In this document: positions 31,605 through 35,370 of the stretch, one piece after another
How positions within the stretch are numbered: the first letter of the stretch is position 1
Layout of the letters: every line of letters starts with the position of its first letter
DNA from: Streptomyces flavidovirens DSM 40150
GTDB lineage: Bacteria > Actinomycetota > Actinomycetes > Streptomycetales > Streptomycetaceae
Direction: 5' to 3'
Length of the DNA stretch: 35,370 bases
Assembly: GCF_000429085.1 (NCBI RefSeq)
Contig: NZ_AUBE01000038.1
Span: 1-35,370 of the forward strand
Made by a program: the position numbers and the translations under genes
Notes under the pieces: generated by a model
What the model was told of the DNA's origin: nothing
Seen by the model: only the letters and a program-made list of their open reading frames with translations
Database searches by the model: none

Positions 31605-33002
31605 CTACCGGTTGGCGACCGCCTGCTTCACCAGGGTCTTGCCGAAGTCCCACATCAGACCGCCGCCACTGTGCGCGTCGTCCATCACCGAGGTGAACGC
31701 GCCGACGAACCGCTCGACCTCCCTCTCCCCCACGACCAGCGGCGGAATGAGCTTGATCACTTCGAGGTGGTCGCCGGAGACCTGGGTGAGGATGCGGTGC
31801 TTCTGGAACAGCGGTACGACGACCATCTGCGCGAAGAGTCCCTTGCGGGCGGCCTGGAGCATGGTCCAGCGGCTGCGCAGCTTCAGTGAGCTGGGCCGGC
31901 CGAACTCGATGCCGATCATGAGCCCGCGCCCCCGTACGTCGTGCAGCAGCTCGTAACGGCCGATGAGCGCGGTCAGCCGCTCGCGCAGCAGATCGCCGGA
32001 GCGCCGCGCGTTCGCGACGATCTCCTGGTCCTCCATCACCGAGAGAACGGCCAGGCCCGCCGCCATGGCCTGCGCGTTCGAGCCGAAGCTGGCCGAGTGC
32101 ACCAGCACCCGGTCCATCGACGAGTAAACGCGCTTGAAGATCCAGTCCTTGCCGAGGGTCGCGCCGACCGGTACGTAGCCTCCCGAGAGCGCTTTCGCGA
32201 CGCACAGCAGATCGGGTTCGACGCCCTCCTCGTGCTGGTACGCGTAGAAGTCCCCGGTCCTGCCCAGGCCTGTCTGCACCTCGTCGGCGATCAGCAGTCC
32301 TTTGTGGCGGCGCAGGAGCTCCTGGGCGGCGCGCAGGAACCCGGGCGGGGACTCGTGCACGCCCTTCCCCTGGATCGGCTCCACGACGAAACCGGCCACG
32401 TCACCCCGCTTCAGCTCCCGCTCCAGGGCGTCCAGGTCACCCAGCGCGATCGCGGTGTCGGGCAGCAGCGGCGCGAAGCCGTCGCGGAAGCCCGCCTCAC
32501 CGTTGACCGACAGCGAGCCGGTCGTCAGGCCGTGGAAGGCGTGCGCGCAGTACAGGATCCTGGGCTTGCCCGTCGCGTACCTGGCGAACTTCAGCGCGGT
32601 CTCGACGGCCTCGGTGCCGCTGTTGCCGAAGAACACCCGGTCCAGGTGCGGGCTGTGGGCGAGCAGCTTCTCGGCGAGCAGTCCGGGCAGCGGCTGGCAG
32701 TCGAAGCGGGTCAGGTCGGCGAGCGAGGCGTCGAGGACGTCGTGCAGCGCCTTGCGTACGACGGGATGGTGCCGGCCGAGGCCCATCACGCCGAAGCCCG
32801 CGAGCATGTCGAGGTAGTCGTTGCCTTCCGCGTCCCAGAAGTAGGCGCCCTCGGCCCGCTCGTAGACCTTGTCGAAGCCGATGGTGCGCAGCATGCGGGG
32901 CAGCTGGTGGTTCAGGTGCCTGGAATGCAGCTCGTAGCGCTCGGCCCCGCGTTCGGCGAGGAGCTTGCCCAGGTCGAACTCCTTCGGCGCGCCGTCCGTC
33001 AT
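31605..33002 (-). CDS. Class III aminotransferase, HpnO-like
   Basis: A 465-residue PLP-dependent aminotransferase of the ornithine/acetylornithine group. Seen: FFGNSGTEAVETALKFAR (cofactor phosphate site), HAFHGLTTGSLSVNG, LIADEVQTGLGRTG (Asp to the pyridine nitrogen) and VAKALSGGYVPVGATL (Schiff-base Lys). ATG 33002 overlaps the dxs stop (ATGA at 32999-33002), so translation is coupled. In Streptomyces a class III aminotransferase follows ispG-dxs in or beside the hopanoid cluster, where an HpnO-type enzyme would make aminobacteriohopanetriol. The hopanoid role is inferred from this context. Ornithine-type aminotransferase is the alternative. Confidence 0.88.
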   Translation of the reverse strand: MTDGAPKEFDLGKLLAERGAERYELHSRHLNHQLPRMLRTIGFDKVYERAEGAYFWDAEGNDYLDMLAGFGVMGLGRHHPVVRKALHDVLDASLADLTRFDCQPLPGLLAEKLLAHSPHLDRVFFGNSGTEAVETALKFARYATGKPRILYCAHAFHGLTTGSLSVNGEAGFRDGFAPLLPDTAIALGDLDALERELKRGDVAGFVVEPIQGKGVHESPPGFLRAAQELLRRHKGLLIADEVQTGLGRTGDFYAYQHEEGVEPDLLCVAKALSGGYVPVGATLGKDWIFKRVYSSMDRVLVHSASFGSNAQAMAAGLAVLSVMEDQEIVANARRSGDLLRERLTALIGRYELLHDVRGRGLMIGIEFGRPSSLKLRSRWTMLQAARKGLFAQMVVVPLFQKHRILTQVSGDHLEVIKLIPPLVVGEREVERFVGAFTSVMDDAHSGGGLMWDFGKTLVKQAVANR

Positions 33003-34915
33003 TCCGCGGTCTCCTTGGCGTTCGGCAGGGGGACGGACCGGGCATCCCCGGCCGCCAGGGCGAGGCTGATCCGACCCGCTATCGACGCGGGTGTGAGCCC
33101 GATGTCGGCCAGCACCTCACCCCGCCCTGCGTGCGCGAGGAACTGCTCCGGGATGCCGTATGTCCGCAGGGGTACGTCGACTCCGGCATCCCGGAGCGCC
33201 TGCCCGACGGCTGAACCGACCCCGCCGCTGCGGCTGTTGTCCTCGACGACCGCGACGAGGCGGTGCCGCTCGGCGAGCGGCGCGAGCTGCTCGTCGACGG
33301 GCTTGACCCAGCGCGGGTCGACGACCGTACAGCCGATGCCCCGCTCGTCCAGCAGCCCGGCCGCCTCCATGCAGACGGGCGCGAGCGCGCCGACGGAGAC
33401 CAGGAGTACGTCGTCGGGTCCGGCGGCCCGGCGCAGCACGTCCATGCCGCCCACCCGGCCGGCCGCCGGGATCACCGGTCCCACGGATTCCTTGGGGAAG
33501 CGCAGCACGGTCGGTGCGTCGTCGACGTCCATTGCCTCGCGGAGCTGGGCACGCAGTTGGTCGGCGTCGCGCGGCGCTGCGATCCGCAGGCCGGGTACGG
33601 CCTGGAGGAGCGACATGTCCCACATGCCGTTGTGCGAGGGCCCGTCGGTCCCGGTGACGCCCGCCCGGTCCAGTACGAAGGTCACGCCGCATTTGTGCAG
33701 CGCCACGTCCATGAGCAGTTGGTCGAAGGCGCGGTTGAGGAAGGTGGCGTAGACGGCGACGACGGGGTGGAGCCCGCCGGTGGCGAGGCCGGCAGCGGAG
33801 ACAGCGGCGTGCTGTTCGGCGATCCCGACGTCCCAGAACCGGTCGGGGAACGCCGCGGCGAACTTGCCGAGCCCCACGGGATGCAGCATGGCCGCCGTGA
33901 TCGCGACGACATCGGGCCGCTCCGCGCCGATCTTCGCCATCTCGTCGCCGAACACGGAAGTCCAGGAAGGACCGTTGGCCGGTGCGAGGGGTTCGCAGGT
34001 CAGCGGGTTCATCGCGGCGACGGCGTGGAAGCGGTCTGCCTCGTCCTCCTCGGCCGCGGCGTAACCCCGTCCCTTCTCGGTCAGGCAGTGCACGAGCACC
34101 GGCCCGTGGAAGCGCTTCGCGCGGCGCAGTGCGGACTCGATCGCCGCGATGTCGTGGCCGTCGACCGGGCCGACGTACTTGAGCCCCAGGTCCTCGAACA
34201 TCCCCTGCGGGGCGATGAAGTCCTTCAAGCCCTTCTTCGCGCCGTGCAGCGACCCGTACAGCGGCTGTCCGACGACGGGGGTGTGCTGGAGCACGTCCTT
34301 GCACCGGGCGAGGAACCGCTCGTACCCGTCCGTCGTACGGAGAGTGGCGAGGTGGTCGGCGAGCCCGCCGATGGTCGGGGCGTACGAACGCTCGTTGTCG
34401 TTGACGACGATGACCAGCGGCCGGTCGCGGGCGGCGGCGATGTTGTTGAGCGCCTCCCAGGCCATGCCGCCGGTGAGCGCGCCGTCCCCGGTCACCGCGA
34501 CGACGTGGTCGCTCCGGCCGAGCACCTGGTTGGCCTTGGCGAGCCCGTCGGCCCAGCCGAGGACCGTCGAGGCGTGCGAGTTCTCGATGACGTCGTGCGC
34601 GGATTCCTCGCGCGACGGATAGCCGGAGAGCCCGCCCTTGCCGCGCAGCTTGGAGAAGTCCTGCCGGCCGGTCAGCAGTTTGTGTACGTAACTCTGGTGG
34701 CCGGTGTCCCACAGGATGCGGTCGGCGGGCGAGTCGAAGACCCGGTGCAGGGCGATGGTCAGCTCCACCACCCCGAGGTTGGGCCCGAGGTGTCCGCCCG
34801 TCCGGGCCACGGCCCGCACCAGGAACTCCCGGATCTCGGATGCCAGCTGACAGTTCTCGGCCTCTGTCAGACCTTTCAGGTCGCGCGGCCCCCGGATACT
34901 TTCCAAGATCGTCAC
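32999..34915 (-). CDS. dxs: 1-deoxy-D-xylulose-5-phosphate synthase
   Basis: A 638-residue, full-length DXS. It condenses pyruvate and glyceraldehyde 3-phosphate to DXP with thiamine diphosphate, the first step of the MEP isoprenoid pathway. Motifs: GGHLGPNLGVVELTIALHRV, WDTGHQSYVHKLLTGR, the TPP motif VTGDGALTGGMAWEALNN...NDN, the catalytic-His region LHGAKKGLKD, VGIAEQHAAVSAAGLA and DRAGVTGTDGPSHNG. GTG 34915 follows GAGGGGG at eight bases. It starts 23 bp after ispG and ends in an ATGA overlap with the aminotransferase. Streptomyces often has two dxs copies; this one, linked to ispG, is the hopanoid-associated type. Confidence 0.97.
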   Translation of the reverse strand: MTILESIRGPRDLKGLTEAENCQLASEIREFLVRAVARTGGHLGPNLGVVELTIALHRVFDSPADRILWDTGHQSYVHKLLTGRQDFSKLRGKGGLSGYPSREESAHDVIENSHASTVLGWADGLAKANQVLGRSDHVVAVTGDGALTGGMAWEALNNIAAARDRPLVIVVNDNERSYAPTIGGLADHLATLRTTDGYERFLARCKDVLQHTPVVGQPLYGSLHGAKKGLKDFIAPQGMFEDLGLKYVGPVDGHDIAAIESALRRAKRFHGPVLVHCLTEKGRGYAAAEEDEADRFHAVAAMNPLTCEPLAPANGPSWTSVFGDEMAKIGAERPDVVAITAAMLHPVGLGKFAAAFPDRFWDVGIAEQHAAVSAAGLATGGLHPVVAVYATFLNRAFDQLLMDVALHKCGVTFVLDRAGVTGTDGPSHNGMWDMSLLQAVPGLRIAAPRDADQLRAQLREAMDVDDAPTVLRFPKESVGPVIPAAGRVGGMDVLRRAAGPDDVLLVSVGALAPVCMEAAGLLDERGIGCTVVDPRWVKPVDEQLAPLAERHRLVAVVEDNSRSGGVGSAVGQALRDAGVDVPLRTYGIPEQFLAHAGRGEVLADIGLTPASIAGRISLALAAGDARSVPLPNAKETAE

Positions 34916-34938
34916 GCTCGGGCCCCCTCTCTGGTCCT

Positions 34939-35370
34939 TCAGCTCACGGTGACGGCGGGCGTCCCCGAAGTGATGCCCTCGCCCTCCATGTCCGCGGCGA
35001 TTTTCATCGCCTCTTCGATGAGCGTCTCGACGATCTTCGACTCGGGCACGGTCTTGATGACCTCGCCCTTGACGAAGATCTGCCCCTTGCCGTTGCCGGA
35101 CGCGACACCGAGGTCCGCCTCACGCGCCTCACCAGGACCGTTGACAACACACCCCATCACGGCAACGCGCAGCGGCACCTCCAGGCCGTCGAGACCGGCG
35201 GCCACCTGGTCGGCGAGCTTGTAGACGTCGACCTGCGCACGCCCGCAGGACGGGCAGGACACGATCTCCAGCCGCCGCTGCTTGAGGTTGAGCGCCTCCA
35301 GGATCTGGAGGCCGACCTTGACCTCCTCGACCGGCGGCGCGGACAGCGAGACCCGGATGGTGTCGCCGAT
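34939..35370 (-). CDS. ispG: (E)-4-hydroxy-3-methylbut-2-enyl-diphosphate synthase, C-terminal part
   Basis: The last 143 residues of IspG/GcpE; the N-terminal part is beyond the right edge. IspG is the 4Fe-4S enzyme that makes HMBPP late in the MEP pathway. Visible are IGDTIRVSLSAPPVEEVKVG, the cluster cysteines in IVSCPSCGRAQVD and MGCVVNGPGEAREADLG, and SGNGKGQIFVKGEV. It is first in the ispG-dxs-aminotransferase operon as seen here. Confidence 0.97.
   Translation of the reverse strand: MGDTIRVSLSAPPVEEVKVGLQILEALNLKQRRLEIVSCPSCGRAQVDVYKLADQVAAGLDGLEVPLRVAVMGCVVNGPGEAREADLGVASGNGKGQIFVKGEVIKTVPESKIVETLIEEAMKIAADMEGEGITSGTPAVTVS

Overview
The window is high-GC actinobacterial DNA, almost certainly from a Streptomyces or close relative. 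The evidence is strong G/C third-position bias, frequent GTG starts, a complete conservon (cvnA-D), a SARP/AfsR-type regulator, TTA codons confined to one small gene, a ydaO-type (c-di-AMP) leader before a LysM/M23 cell-wall hydrolase, and an ispG-dxs-aminotransferase operon of the kind next to streptomycete hopanoid genes.

Layout. 1-~450: the 5' end of a 16S rRNA gene on the minus strand with its leader and tandem promoters. 676-5941: a membrane-anchored SpoIIE-type phosphatase, a GNAT acetyltransferase, a GabD1-type succinate-semialdehyde dehydrogenase, a FAD/Rieske oxidoreductase and a small basic Rho_N-like protein. 6225-8774: a VOC protein, then a tightly overlapping cassette of nucleotidyltransferase, BON-like small protein and metallophosphoesterase. 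8811-8936: tRNA-Pro(GGG) and its terminator. 9019-12077: an alpha/beta hydrolase and a DUF2264 protein. 12082-15962: a conservon operon, cvnA-cvnB-cvnC-cvnD plus a GAF protein, all on the minus strand. 16216-19552: a 952-residue SARP/NB-ARC/TPR regulator divergent from a small secreted cysteine-containing protein. 19553-20294: a G-run tract and a lower-GC island with a 113-residue gene carrying two TTA codons. 20295-21497: an MBL-fold hydrolase. 21717-23383: two adjacent broken genes, a 5'-truncated TPP enzyme and a Glu/Leu/Phe/Val dehydrogenase, with about seven indels between them. 23448-24871: a palindromic intergenic repeat, a hypothetical zinc-ribbon-like protein, a palindromic operator, and a TetR-family gene that appears to have lost its DNA-binding helices. 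25021-26823: a PfkB sugar kinase and an SGNH hydrolase. 27003-28173: the LysM/M23 hydrolase, its riboswitch and a promoter. 28248-31531: a GH36 alpha-galactosidase divergent from an MptpB-like phosphatase. 31605-35370: ispG-dxs-aminotransferase, running off the right edge.

How the parts work together. Four regions look like real functional units. (1) The conservon is a membrane-associated kinase-like protein / roadblock / DUF742 / small-GTPase signalling module with overlapping genes. (2) ispG and dxs supply MEP-pathway isoprenoid precursor and are translationally linked to a class III aminotransferase that may modify hopanoid side chains. (3) The c-di-AMP-type leader ties a peptidoglycan hydrolase to a second messenger. 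(4) The nucleotidyltransferase/BON/phosphoesterase genes overlap by four bases at both junctions and should be co-translated. No CRISPR array, insertion sequence or biosynthetic core enzyme was seen. The least explained parts are the nucleotidyltransferase cassette, the SARP/secreted-protein pair with 11-12 bp direct repeats between them, the TTA-containing small gene and the truncated TetR regulator.
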